Shown: positions 25,037-32,531, counted from the stretch's first letter. The stretch: DNA of 37,509 nt from Deltaproteobacteria bacterium (GCA_016200585.1 JACQEN010000105.1:1-37509); one strand, 5' to 3'. Program-made: numbers and translations. The notes: generated from the sequence alone by a model not told the origin.

Positions 25037-26347
25037 GTGGTTGTTTCAGACGCAGAAGACCTCGGCACTTCTCCTCGCGCGCAACACCGCTTGCAGCGTC
25101 GTAGCCACAACCAACCACGCCAAGACCGCCTCCCGGGTCCGAGCGTGCGCGCCATTTACGTCACCAAAGCGATCGCCATCGGCGCCATCCTTGCCCTTTT
25201 CTGGATCACCAAGCTGCTGATCTTTCCTGGCCTGCCGGCCAAGCAGGACCTGGTCGTCGTCCTGCTAGGACTCATCCCGACGCTGGCCGTCATCACCTGG
25301 CGCGGTACCGAGCCGAATCTTCTGGTCGCAATCAGCCTCCTCGCCGACATCGTCGCCGTGACAGCGGGAATCTACTTCGGCGGCGGCGCCGACAATACCA
25401 GTGGGCCGCTGCTCTACGCGCTGATCATCGTGTTGGCCGGTCTGATGTTGGGCGAGCCAGCCAACTACGTCGCCACGGCCGCATGCGGATTGTTTTACGG
25501 GACCATGGTGTGGAGCGAACGCAGCGGTTTGTTGCCACACCAGGTTCCCTACGCCAAGCCGCTCGACGATGCCATCGCCACGGTGGTGATCGTCGACGTC
25601 TACCTTCTGCTCGTCGCCTGGGTCGCGTCGTACGCCATTCGGCAAATGCGTGCCGTCTATGTGCGTGCCGAAGAGATGCGCAGCGAAGCGGTGAGCGCGT
25701 TGTCGCACGATTTGAAAAATCCACTGACCATCATCGAAGGCTACGCCGCGATGGCGGAAACAGCCGAACCGGACGAACGAATTCAGTATCTGACCCGCAT
25801 TCGCTACTCTGCAGGCCAGGCGCTTGATCTCGTGCGCAACGTGCTCGACGCTGCAACCATTGAAGGCAGATCCATTACGCCGACGTACGAGCCGGTGCGG
25901 CTCAACGAAGTGGTGCAACAAGTGACAGATCTGTATCGACTGATGGCCGACGGCAAACAAGTTCGTTTGCTCGTGGAGCTGGCGCCGGTCATGCCGATCG
26001 TCCACGCCGACGATCAACTGCTGCGTCGAGCCCTCGGCAACCTCTTGTCGAACGCCATCAAGTACACTCCTCGCAACGGCTTGGTGCGGGCGACGACGGC
26101 GCTGCGTGAGTCCACATTCGTGATCGCTGTCGCCGACAACGGTCCAGGAATCGCCGCAAGCGAACAAGACAACTTGTTCCAGAAATTTGGCCGCACCGCG
26201 TCGTCGCACCACACCGAGGGCACCGGCTTGGGGCTCTACATTGTACGCCGCATCGCCGAGGCACACCGCGGCAAGGTGTCGGTGCGCAGCGAGCTGGGTC
26301 GCGGCAGCACGTTCAGCATCGAGCTGCCGCTCGGGCCGGAGATGTGA
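25037..26347 (+). CDS. Orphan membrane sensor histidine kinase
   Basis: This protein of up to 436 residues (GTG 25037) has five or six transmembrane helices within residues 38-200 and almost no periplasmic domain, so it probably senses something in or at the membrane. The kinase core is complete: H box SALSHDLKNPL with His224, N box NLLSNAIKYT, G1 DNGPGI, F box FQKFGR and G2 GTGLGLYIVRR. The membrane part resembles the MASE-like or 'intramembrane-sensing' type. No response regulator gene lies within the window, so it is an orphan kinase here. The first 38 residues are Arg/Gln-rich and may not be translated; a later start could be real. It is divergent from the crotonase gene across 127 bp. 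Confidence 0.88.
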   Translation: MVVSDAEDLGTSPRAQHRLQRRSHNQPRQDRLPGPSVRAIYVTKAIAIGAILALFWITKLLIFPGLPAKQDLVVVLLGLIPTLAVITWRGTEPNLLVAISLLADIVAVTAGIYFGGGADNTSGPLLYALIIVLAGLMLGEPANYVATAACGLFYGTMVWSERSGLLPHQVPYAKPLDDAIATVVIVDVYLLLVAWVASYAIRQMRAVYVRAEEMRSEAVSALSHDLKNPLTIIEGYAAMAETAEPDERIQYLTRIRYSAGQALDLVRNVLDAATIEGRSITPTYEPVRLNEVVQQVTDLYRLMADGKQVRLLVELAPVMPIVHADDQLLRRALGNLLSNAIKYTPRNGLVRATTALRESTFVIAVADNGPGIAASEQDNLFQKFGRTASSHHTEGTGLGLYIVRRIAEAHRGKVSVRSELGRGSTFSIELPLGPEM

Positions 26348-26435
26348 GACGCGGCTGCGACGTTGCAGGCGGAGATCGACGAGACGTGCTGCCTGAGCAC
26401 GGCAAGCTGAGACCGACGCGAGGATTGTTCGCCGC

Positions 26436-26464
26436 TTGACCGCTTGACTCCGTGGTACTGTATA
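26436..26464 (+). promoter_or_regulatory. Candidate sigma70 promoter for the first SDR gene
   Basis: TTGACC (26436-26441) is separated by exactly 17 nt from TGTATA (26459-26464), with the AT-rich TGTATATGG following. It lies just upstream of the SDR start at 26481, so the mRNA would be leaderless or have a very short leader, which fits the lack of a Shine-Dalgarno sequence there. The -10 is imperfect. A direct repeat CGCTTGAC-CGCTTGAC overlaps the -35. Confidence 0.4.
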
Positions 26465-26480
26465 TGGCTTGCCGCTGGGC

Positions 26481-27239
26481 ATGGGTCGCCTCGACGGACG
26501 TGTCGCCATCGTCACCGGTGCCGGGCAAGGCATCGGACGTGGCATCGCACTCGTGTTCGCGCGCCAAGGCGCGAAAGTCGTCGTCGCCGAGCTCAAAGAG
26601 CACCGCGCGCGGCGTACCGCCGATGAGATTGGCGTTGCAGGCGGTGATGCGATCGCGGTTGCGACCGACGTCGGTACTCAATCGCAGGTGCGACAGATGG
26701 TCGACGCGACCATGCAGCGCTTCGGCACCGTCGACATCTTGGTGAACAACGCCCAGGGCATGCACGCGCGCACGCCTTTGGCCGAGCTGACGAGCGAACA
26801 GGTCGACGTCTTCTGGATTTCCGGCGTCAAGGGAACGTTGTGGTGTATGCAAGCGGTCTACCCGATCATGAAAGCCAAGGGCTGCGGGCGCATCATCAAC
26901 TTCGTGTCGTCGGCCGGCCTGCGCGGCGAGCCCGGGCTCGGCGATTACGCCGCGACCAAAGAAGGAATCCGGGGCTTGACCAAGACGGCGGCGCGCGAGT
27001 GGGGGCGCGACGGCATCACGGTCAACTGCATCGCTCCGGGCGCCTTGTCGAAGCGCGGCCAGGAGTTCATCGAACGCGATCCTGCCGAGTTCGAACGCCG
27101 CAACGCCGAGAAATGCATCCCGCGCCTCGGCGATCCGGAAGAAGACATCGCCCCGGTGGCGCTGTTCCTGGCCAGCGACGAATCGCGCTTCGTGACGGGG
27201 CAGACCATGTTCGCAGACGGGGGATACTGTTTGCTGTGA
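26481..27239 (+). CDS. Short-chain dehydrogenase/reductase
   Basis: This 252-residue classical SDR contains the NAD(P)-binding TGAGQGIGRG, the NNAQG variant of the NNAG motif, and the catalytic Ser-Tyr-Lys set: SSAGLRGEPGLGDYAATKEG, with Tyr and Lys spaced YxxxK. The C-terminal NCIAPGA and GQTMFADGGY are also typical. The coenzyme-specificity residue after strand 2 is Glu (VVVAELKEH), suggesting NAD(H) rather than NADP(H). The substrate is unknown. ATG 26481 gives the normal MGRLDGRVAIVTGAG start; the upstream TTG at 26469 is not needed. There is no visible Shine-Dalgarno sequence. The gene is followed by the first octamer-repeat hairpin and then a second, different SDR. Confidence 0.92.
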   Translation: MGRLDGRVAIVTGAGQGIGRGIALVFARQGAKVVVAELKEHRARRTADEIGVAGGDAIAVATDVGTQSQVRQMVDATMQRFGTVDILVNNAQGMHARTPLAELTSEQVDVFWISGVKGTLWCMQAVYPIMKAKGCGRIINFVSSAGLRGEPGLGDYAATKEGIRGLTKTAAREWGRDGITVNCIAPGALSKRGQEFIERDPAEFERRNAEKCIPRLGDPEEDIAPVALFLASDESRFVTGQTMFADGGYCLL

Positions 27240-27246
27240 CGAACGA

Positions 27247-27337
27247 TAGAAGTCAAAACGTCGAGAAGTCAAAGAGTCGAAAGAGGGAGTTGCTGTCAAC
27301 TCTACGACCCTTCAACTCTTCGACTTCTCGACCCTCA
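27247..27337. repeat. Octamer-repeat hairpin element, copy 1
   Basis: The left arm (27260-27287, starting GTCGAGAAGTCAAAGAG) and right arm (27308-27332, CCCTTCAACTCTTCGACTTC...) are imperfect inverted repeats. Each arm is itself a run of 8-nt units: GTC recurs at exactly 8-nt steps on the left and CGAC/CAAC at 8-nt steps on the right (CGACCCTT, CAACTCTT, CGACTTCT). The right arm ends 8 nt before the ATG of the second SDR (27340), so the fold covers its ribosome-binding region, and no Shine-Dalgarno sequence is visible there. It may terminate the first SDR or control the second. Confidence 0.75.
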
Positions 27338-27339
27338 CC

Positions 27340-28155
27340 ATGAACCTCAATCTGACCAACAAAATCGCCCTGGTCACGGGCGCCAGCAAGGGCATCGGCG
27401 CTGCCATTGCCCTGGAGCTGGCGCGCGAGGGGGCCGACGTTGCCATCTGCGCACGCGGCGCGAAGAATCTCGATCAAATGGCGCGGCAGCTGGCTGGCCT
27501 CGGGCGGCAGGTGGTGGCGGTGCCGGCGAATCTGGCAACGGCGGAAGGTGTACAATCCGTCGTCGAGGCAACGTTGGCCACCTTCGGCCGCGTCGACATT
27601 TTGATCAACAACGTCGGCGGCGCGCCGGGTCCGGGGGGCTTTCTCAATCTCGACGACGAGCATTGGCTGGCGGCCTGGAACCTCAATCTGATGTCGGCGG
27701 TGCGTTTCTCGCGCGCACTGATTCCGGGAATGGTCGAACGCAAGTGGGGACGCGTCATCAACATCGCGTCGACCTCGGCACGCGAGCCCGACATCGTTGT
27801 CGTGCATTACAACAGCGCCAAGGCCGGGCTGGTGGCGCTGTCGAAGTCGCTGGCCAACACCTACGCCAAGGACGGTGTCATCGTGAACTGCGTCGCCCCC
27901 GGGCTGACACGCACACCGGCATTGGAGCTCAGCGCCGCCAAGCGCCTGAAGGAACAAGGCATCGACATCGAAGGCTTGACGCCCGACGAGCTGGTGAATC
28001 GCTACTACATCCCGCGCCGGCCGCTGCCTGTCGGACGTGTCGGCACGCCACAAGACATCGCCGGCATGGTCGCTTTCCTCGCTTCCGAACGCGCCGGCTG
28101 GATCAGCGGCTCTTACATCAACGTCGATGGCGGCTGGGTGAAGTCGATCTATTGA
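27340..28155 (+). CDS. Short-chain dehydrogenase/reductase (FabG-like)
   Basis: This 271-residue classical SDR carries TGASKGIGAA for coenzyme binding, NNVGG in place of NNAG, and the catalytic set in INIASTSAREPDIVVVHYNSAK (Ser, then Tyr-x-x-x-Lys). The residue after strand 2 is an Arg-containing ICARGAKN, favouring NADP(H). It ends GSYINVDGGWVKS. It is longer than FabG (about 245) by an insertion around residues 205-225 (KEQGIDIEGLTPDELVNRYYIP) in the substrate-lid region, which is common in SDRs acting on bulky substrates. It shares little with the preceding SDR, so this is not a recent duplication. It is bracketed by octamer-repeat hairpins; its stop codon is inside copy 2. Confidence 0.92.
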   Translation: MNLNLTNKIALVTGASKGIGAAIALELAREGADVAICARGAKNLDQMARQLAGLGRQVVAVPANLATAEGVQSVVEATLATFGRVDILINNVGGAPGPGGFLNLDDEHWLAAWNLNLMSAVRFSRALIPGMVERKWGRVINIASTSAREPDIVVVHYNSAKAGLVALSKSLANTYAKDGVIVNCVAPGLTRTPALELSAAKRLKEQGIDIEGLTPDELVNRYYIPRRPLPVGRVGTPQDIAGMVAFLASERAGWISGSYINVDGGWVKSIY

Positions 28156-28241
28156 AAGTCGAGAAGTCGACGGTCGAAAGGTCGAAAAAGCGGATCAATC
28201 TCTCGTGCCTTCGACTCTTCGGCTTTCGACTTCTCGACTTT
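28155..28241. repeat. Octamer-repeat hairpin element, copy 2
   Basis: The left arm AAAGTCGAGAAGTCGACGGT (28155 on, to about 28186) and right arm CCTTCGACTCTTCGGCTTTC (28208 on, to 28241) pair closely; the outer 16 bases are perfectly complementary. GTCGA recurs with 8-7-8 nt spacing on the left and TCG with the same 8-7-8 spacing on the right, so the two arms match unit for unit. The left arm begins on the last base of the SDR's TGA. The loop is about 21 nt. It lies 43 nt before smpB and could act as a terminator or RNA-processing signal between the two genes. Confidence 0.8.
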
Positions 28242-28284
28242 GCCAGACATCGCCTTCCACCGTCGCCGTGTTAGAACAAAACGC

Positions 28285-28755
28285 ATGAAGCCGAGTACCG
28301 ACCGCCAAGCGGCGCACAAAGACGTCACCGTCAATCGCCGCGCGCGCCATGACTACTTCATCGAGGAAAGCTTCGAAGCGGGGTTGGTGCTTACGGGCAG
28401 CGAAGTCAAGTCGTTGCGTGCCGGCAAGGTGCAGCTCAAAGACAGCTATGGGCACATCAAGAGCGGCGAGCTGTGGCTGTTCAACGCGCACATCAGCGAA
28501 TACGGCCCGTCGGCACAGTTCGGGCACGACCCAGTCCGCTCGCGCAAGCTCTTGATGCATAAGCGCGAGATTGAACGCCTCGTCGGCAAGGTGAAGGAGA
28601 AGGGCCTGACACTCGTGCCGTTGCGCATCTACTTCAAGCACGGACGCGCCAAGCTCGAGCTCGGCCTCGGCCGCGGCAAGAAGCTCTACGACAAGCGCGA
28701 ATCGATCAAGGAGAGAGAAACCCGGCGCGAGATGGATCGCGCAATGAAACGGTAG
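28285..28755 (+). CDS. smpB: SsrA-binding protein SmpB
   Basis: This 156-residue protein is the tmRNA partner that loads SsrA into stalled ribosomes. Family marks in order: NRRARHDYFIEESFEAGLVL, TGSEVKSLRAGKVQLKDSY (the core OB-fold signature), HDPVRSRKLLMHKREI, and the C-terminal basic tail GRGKKLYDKRESIKERETRR, which enters the mRNA channel. All of these are intact, so it should be functional. ATG 28285 is preceded by an A-rich run (AACAAAACGC) without a clear Shine-Dalgarno sequence. No tmRNA (ssrA) gene was seen nearby. It is bracketed by octamer-repeat elements. Confidence 0.97.
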   Translation: MKPSTDRQAAHKDVTVNRRARHDYFIEESFEAGLVLTGSEVKSLRAGKVQLKDSYGHIKSGELWLFNAHISEYGPSAQFGHDPVRSRKLLMHKREIERLVGKVKEKGLTLVPLRIYFKHGRAKLELGLGRGKKLYDKRESIKERETRREMDRAMKR

Positions 28756-28784
28756 GAAGTCGGGAGGCTCTGAGCCAGCGGCTC

Positions 28785-29846
28785 TTACGACTTTTCGACC
28801 CTTCGACTCTTCGACTTTTCGACTTTGATCGCTTTTCGCCCGCCAGTCTGGCGCCGCTCCGTCCGCAACGTCCGCACTTCCGCCGTCCCGACCTCGCGCA
28901 GCAACGCGTCGGCGATATAACGGTCGAGGTCGAAGAAATCGCGGTAGTCGGGAATGTCTTTGAACTGCCGGTCGATGAGCATGTGATGGCCGTCGCTGTC
29001 GACCTCCAGTACATATGGTCCAGCGGATCCAGCACGAATCATGTCGACGGCAGCGATGCGTGCACCGACCGCTTCCGCGGCGCGCAACGCCATCTTTTTC
29101 GTCTCCTCGCTGACGCTCAAAACGAAACGATACTTCGCCCCGAGCTCAACGTTGATGATCCAATCGGACGGCCGCTCGTAGCGTTCGCGGTAGCGTTCGG
29201 TCCAGAATCGCACTTCATTGTCGACGACGTAGGCCCGTAGCACCTGCCCGGCGTCCATCAGCCGCTCGCGAACGGCGGCAACCAGGCGTTGAACGTAGAA
29301 CGGACCGGGGTAGTACAATCGATCTTCGATGATCTCGCGCCGGCCCTGGTTGACCAACATCATACGATATTGGTGGCTACCAGAATCGCCGACCAAACGG
29401 CCGTCGTCGACCCACAACACGACGTGGCCCTGACCAGAGCACGAAAAGCGCTGTTTGAGGATTGCAAAGTCGTGGCGGCGCACGAAATCTTCGACCTCGC
29501 TCGGATCGCTGGTAATCAACGTGTCGGGCACCGGCACGCCGCGATCGACCAGGCGCTCTTGGGTTGCGATCTTGTCCCAACATAGATCTTGCGACGCAAA
29601 GCTGTTCACGCAGATCGCGTTCGGGAACAGGTCACGCACCAAAGGTGCTGGCTTGTCGCCCGGCGGCGCATCAAAAGGCAGGATATAAAGCTTGCTCACT
29701 TCGCGACACTTCTGGCGGTCGGCGAGAGCTTCTTCGACTGCCAACGGCAGGATGCTGACTCCTCGCGCCGCAGCGGCGCGGCAGAGATCGCGCACCGCCG
29801 CTTCGACGAACGGCAGCAGTGCACGGCCGTACAGACAGGCAATCAT
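28785..29846 (-). CDS. RimK-like ATP-grasp protein, unknown substrate
   Basis: This 353-residue protein has a pre-ATP-grasp N-terminal part (about 1-95) and an ATP-grasp fold from about 95 to 315. Visible ATP-grasp marks are FAILKQRFSCSGQGHVVLW (Lys131 in the nucleotide pocket plus Gly-rich loop), RAYVVDNEVRFWTERYRE, AAVDMIRAG and VLEVDSDGHH (acidic metal ligands near Asp268, Glu281, Asp283). ATP-grasp enzymes ligate a carboxylate to an amine or thiol through an acyl phosphate; the substrate cannot be read. Its ATG overlaps the TGA of the upstream TPP enzyme (ATGA), so they act together. The last 14 residues (IKVEKSKSRRVEKS) are encoded by octamer-repeat copy 3, so this tail has been acquired from a repeat element and is probably not part of the fold. 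Confidence 0.8.
   Translation of the reverse strand: MIACLYGRALLPFVEAAVRDLCRAAAARGVSILPLAVEEALADRQKCREVSKLYILPFDAPPGDKPAPLVRDLFPNAICVNSFASQDLCWDKIATQERLVDRGVPVPDTLITSDPSEVEDFVRRHDFAILKQRFSCSGQGHVVLWVDDGRLVGDSGSHQYRMMLVNQGRREIIEDRLYYPGPFYVQRLVAAVRERLMDAGQVLRAYVVDNEVRFWTERYRERYERPSDWIINVELGAKYRFVLSVSEETKKMALRAAEAVGARIAAVDMIRAGSAGPYVLEVDSDGHHMLIDRQFKDIPDYRDFFDLDRYIADALLREVGTAEVRTLRTERRQTGGRKAIKVEKSKSRRVEKS
28788..28827. repeat. Octamer-repeat element, copy 3 (inside the ATP-grasp C-terminus)
   Basis: Five tandem 8-nt units (CGACTTTT, CGACCCTT, CGACTCTT, CGACTTTT, CGACTTTG) at exact 8-nt steps. The opposite arm is not a matching octamer run; instead GGAGGCTCTGAGCC and GGCTC upstream (28763-28785) make a separate GC hairpin. 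The units overlap the last codons of the ATP-grasp gene on the minus strand and begin 33 nt after the smpB stop, so the element lies between convergent genes. Confidence 0.75.
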
Positions 29847-31525
29847 GTGCGGCCCTTCGTCTGCCCGGCGACCTGACCGCGGCGTGTCGAACCGGAAATG
29901 TATTTTCTCGAGATCGGAGAATGATCTTCCGGATCGACGGCGACTTCGATGACGACGAATTCCTCTCGCGTGTCGGCAGATGCCAGAGCGCCGCGCAGGT
30001 CGGCCGCCGTTTCGACGTTGAAACCGGTTCCGCCCCAAGCGCGCCCCAGCTCGGCGTAGGGCCACGGTGGAATCTCGAGTAGATCGGGACGTTCGGCAAC
30101 CGGCCGGAAGATCTCCCAGCCGCCGTTGTTGACGACGATCACAATCGGATTGCAGCCCAGGCGTGGCGCCTGAGCGATTTCCGGACCGGTCATCTGGAAG
30201 GCGCCATCGCCGCAAAGAATCAACGGCCGTTTCGCGGTCGCGATCTGCGCCCCAAGAGCGCCGGGCACACCAAATCCCATCGAGGCGTAATAGCCTTGGG
30301 CCAGGTAGGCGCAATCTCCCGGAACCCGCACGTCGAGACCCGCAAACAGCATGTCCCCCGACTCTGCGACAACCAGATAGCGAGGCTTGTCACGCAAGAA
30401 CCGGTTCACCTCGTTGAGCAGGTCGACCACCCGGACCGGCGCACGCCGACGGGAGGGACCGGCGCTGAGGTTATCGCTGTAGCAAACCCGCTCGCGACGC
30501 CGGCGTAGATCCGCTTGCCGCAAGTGTTGCACGAAGCCGCGCAGGGTCACATCGGTGTAGGTGTGCAAGCTGACGTCGACACGCCCATCGACGGCACTGA
30601 TCAAGCGCCGAGGATCGATTGCCGGGGTACGACCGCCGAAATCCATGTCGGTAAACGGGGTGCCAAGATTCAGAACCAGGTCGGCGCGCTCGACACGCTG
30701 GCGTATGAGCTTGGGACTGAGCTTTCCGATATAGGTTCCCATGTACAGCCGGTGCTCCATCGGGAACGCGCCCTTAGCGAGCACACTGGTGAGCGTCGCG
30801 ACACCGAGCTTTTCCGCCAGCGCAACGACCTCATGCGTCAGCCGATAGCGATAGGCTTCGATACCAACGAGCAGCACCGGGTTCCTGGCTGCGTTCCAGC
30901 GGACGGCAGTATCTCGAACTGCCTCCACCAGCTTGTGCTCGTCCGACTTTGGGAATGCCAACGTCCCGTCCCACTCGATCAGCGAGCGCGGCACGGTGAT
31001 CGGCCGGTCGACGATGTCGCGATGAATCTCGATGTATCCGGGTTGTTGATGGACCCACATCGCGCGCACGACCCGGTCGATTTCTGCAGCCGCGGCGTGC
31101 GGGTCCGCAATCACCGACGAAGCGCACGTGAGCTCTTGATAGATGCGGTGCTGCGACTCGATCTCCTTCGCCTGGTGATGGATGAGCGTGCCGAGCTTGC
31201 GCTCCTCGTCGCCAGGTCCGCCGCTGATCACCAGGATCGGCACCCGTTCCGCAAACGATCCTGCAACCGGGTTCACCATGTTGTGACCGCCGGCGCCGTA
31301 GGTTACGCAAACGACTCCGATGCGGCCGCTGGCTCGGGCGTAGCCATCGGCGGCAAAGCCGACGCCCGGCTCGTGCGAGAAGGTGACGATCTTCAGGCCC
31401 TGGCGTTGGCCGAAGCGAAAGAACAAGCGCAGTACCAGGTCGCCCGGGATGCCAAAGAGATGCGTCACCCCAAGCTTGCGCAGATAGGCAACCAGGAAGT
31501 CGCCAAGCGGCATATGGGGTTTCAT
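29843..31525 (-). CDS. TPP-dependent 2-oxoacid decarboxylase-like enzyme
   Basis: This 560-residue protein has the three-domain layout of the pyruvate/indolepyruvate decarboxylase and acetolactate synthase superfamily. Glu52 in FSHEPGVGFAADGYAR is the cofactor-activating residue. A His pair in TLIHHQAKE (116-117) matches the HH motif that marks decarboxylases rather than acetolactate synthases. The C-terminal TPP/Mg site is CGDGAFQMTG (439-446) followed by VVNNGGW (465-470). The substrate may be an aromatic or branched 2-oxoacid (indolepyruvate or phenylpyruvate type), but that is inference. ATG 31525 has AGGATGG upstream. It is the first gene of a two-gene unit with the ATP-grasp gene; this is not a standard pairing for a catabolic decarboxylase and may indicate a small biosynthetic pathway. 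Confidence 0.85.
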   Translation of the reverse strand: MKPHMPLGDFLVAYLRKLGVTHLFGIPGDLVLRLFFRFGQRQGLKIVTFSHEPGVGFAADGYARASGRIGVVCVTYGAGGHNMVNPVAGSFAERVPILVISGGPGDEERKLGTLIHHQAKEIESQHRIYQELTCASSVIADPHAAAAEIDRVVRAMWVHQQPGYIEIHRDIVDRPITVPRSLIEWDGTLAFPKSDEHKLVEAVRDTAVRWNAARNPVLLVGIEAYRYRLTHEVVALAEKLGVATLTSVLAKGAFPMEHRLYMGTYIGKLSPKLIRQRVERADLVLNLGTPFTDMDFGGRTPAIDPRRLISAVDGRVDVSLHTYTDVTLRGFVQHLRQADLRRRRERVCYSDNLSAGPSRRRAPVRVVDLLNEVNRFLRDKPRYLVVAESGDMLFAGLDVRVPGDCAYLAQGYYASMGFGVPGALGAQIATAKRPLILCGDGAFQMTGPEIAQAPRLGCNPIVIVVNNGGWEIFRPVAERPDLLEIPPWPYAELGRAWGGTGFNVETAADLRGALASADTREEFVVIEVAVDPEDHSPISRKYISGSTRRGQVAGQTKGRT

Positions 31526-31631
31526 GAAACCATCCTAGCAGCGAACATGGTGTCAGGGCTCGAGGAATCAACGGATCGTCGCTCCCCTGCTGCGTTCCTG
31601 TTCTGCTGTCTCGGTGCCTCGAACCCCGCAT

Positions 31632-32531
31632 CTAAGCAAAGAAGATCTCGGCGTCGCCCGACTCGATGGTGATCAGCTTCACTTCGTTGTTGCGGAAGAC
31701 ACTGATGGAGATGTTTTCGCCGGGTCGATGGGTCCACACCTGCGTGTACAACTGCCGGCGATCATTGATGCGCTGATCGTCGACGGCGAGTACGACATCA
31801 CCCGCCTTCAAGCCGGCACGCTCGCCCGGGGTACCCGGAAGCACACCGGCGAGGACGACGTGGTCGCGCAAGGTGTAACAGTAGAAGCCAATCCAGGCTC
31901 GCGGCGGGCGGGTGACACGGTGACCGTGCCGCAGCAGCTCGTCGCGATGGCTGATGTATTCGTCTACCGGAATGGCGAGGGTGAAGCGGCCTACCTCATT
32001 GAGATCCAGCGAAACGATACCAACGACGCGCCCGAGAACGTCGAGCAGTGGACCACCGCCGACGCCGGGGTTCATCGCCGTCGTACAGATGGCGCGATCG
32101 AGCGAGTATTCCCAGTAGGCATCGAACGGTGCCATGGATGAAATCACGCCGTCGTGGACGCGGCGGTTGTCTTCATCGGCGGCGGCTACGATGAACACCT
32201 CCTGACCGAGTAGGAGCTCGCTCGACTCGGCCGGCACCAACGCCTGCAAATGCGGGGCGTCGATCGCCACCAGCGCCAGGCCGCTGGCAAAATCTTGCGC
32301 CACCACCCGCCCCGGTTGGGCGCTGCGGCCGAGCAGGGACACGCGGATGTCGCTGCCACCCATCACCACGTAGTTGACGGTAAGAATCAGACCGGCGGGG
32401 TCGACGATGACGCCGCTGCCTTGGCGCTCGGTACCGAGGATTTGCGCCGACGGATGATCGTCACGGATCTGTGTGTGCAGCGCGACGGTCGACGGCAGAA
32501 CCTTTTCGAGGAGCTTAACGGAAGCGTTCAT
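31632..32531 (-). CDS. HtrA-like pseudo-protease with PDZ domain (catalytic triad lost)
   Basis: This 299-residue protein follows the S1C/HtrA plan: a trypsin-like beta-barrel pair (about 10-205) and a C-terminal PDZ domain (about 215-295, VLPGTPGERAGLKAGDVVLAVDDQRI). Aligning by eye with DegP, the three active-site motifs are present but mutated: TNxHVV is TVNYVV (Tyr54 for His), DPxTDLALI is DFASGLALV (Gly84 for Asp), and GNSGGPL is GVGGGPL (Gly158 for Ser). The rest of the barrel is well conserved (GSGVIVDPAGLILT), so the fold should remain. There is no signal peptide, so it is predicted to stay in the cytoplasm, unlike DegP. It may bind peptides or act as a scaffold. ATG 32531 has only a weak ribosome site. 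It is divergent from pabB. Confidence 0.8.
   Translation of the reverse strand: MNASVKLLEKVLPSTVALHTQIRDDHPSAQILGTERQGSGVIVDPAGLILTVNYVVMGGSDIRVSLLGRSAQPGRVVAQDFASGLALVAIDAPHLQALVPAESSELLLGQEVFIVAAADEDNRRVHDGVISSMAPFDAYWEYSLDRAICTTAMNPGVGGGPLLDVLGRVVGIVSLDLNEVGRFTLAIPVDEYISHRDELLRHGHRVTRPPRAWIGFYCYTLRDHVVLAGVLPGTPGERAGLKAGDVVLAVDDQRINDRRQLYTQVWTHRPGENISISVFRNNEVKLITIESGDAEIFFA

Noticed and set aside
23176-25104. Plus-strand ORF of 642 codons across the membrane-protein and crotonase genes
   Set aside because: It crosses two real minus-strand genes and their intergenic gap; composition is His/Gln/Arg-rich and no domain is seen.
26481-28155. Recent tandem duplication of SDR genes
   Set aside because: The two proteins differ in coenzyme-specificity residues, NNAG variant, length and lid insertion, so they are merely neighbours of the same large superfamily.
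27247-28827. CRISPR array
   Set aside because: The repeats are 8-nt-period degenerate units inside hairpins, with no 25-40 nt repeats, no unique spacers and no cas genes.
30515-31672. Plus-strand ORF of 385 codons antisense to the TPP enzyme
   Set aside because: The TPP-enzyme motifs (HEPG, HH, GDG, NN) on the other strand are decisive.
31632-32531. Active DegP-like serine protease
   Set aside because: All three triad positions are substituted (Tyr, Gly, Gly) and there is no export signal.
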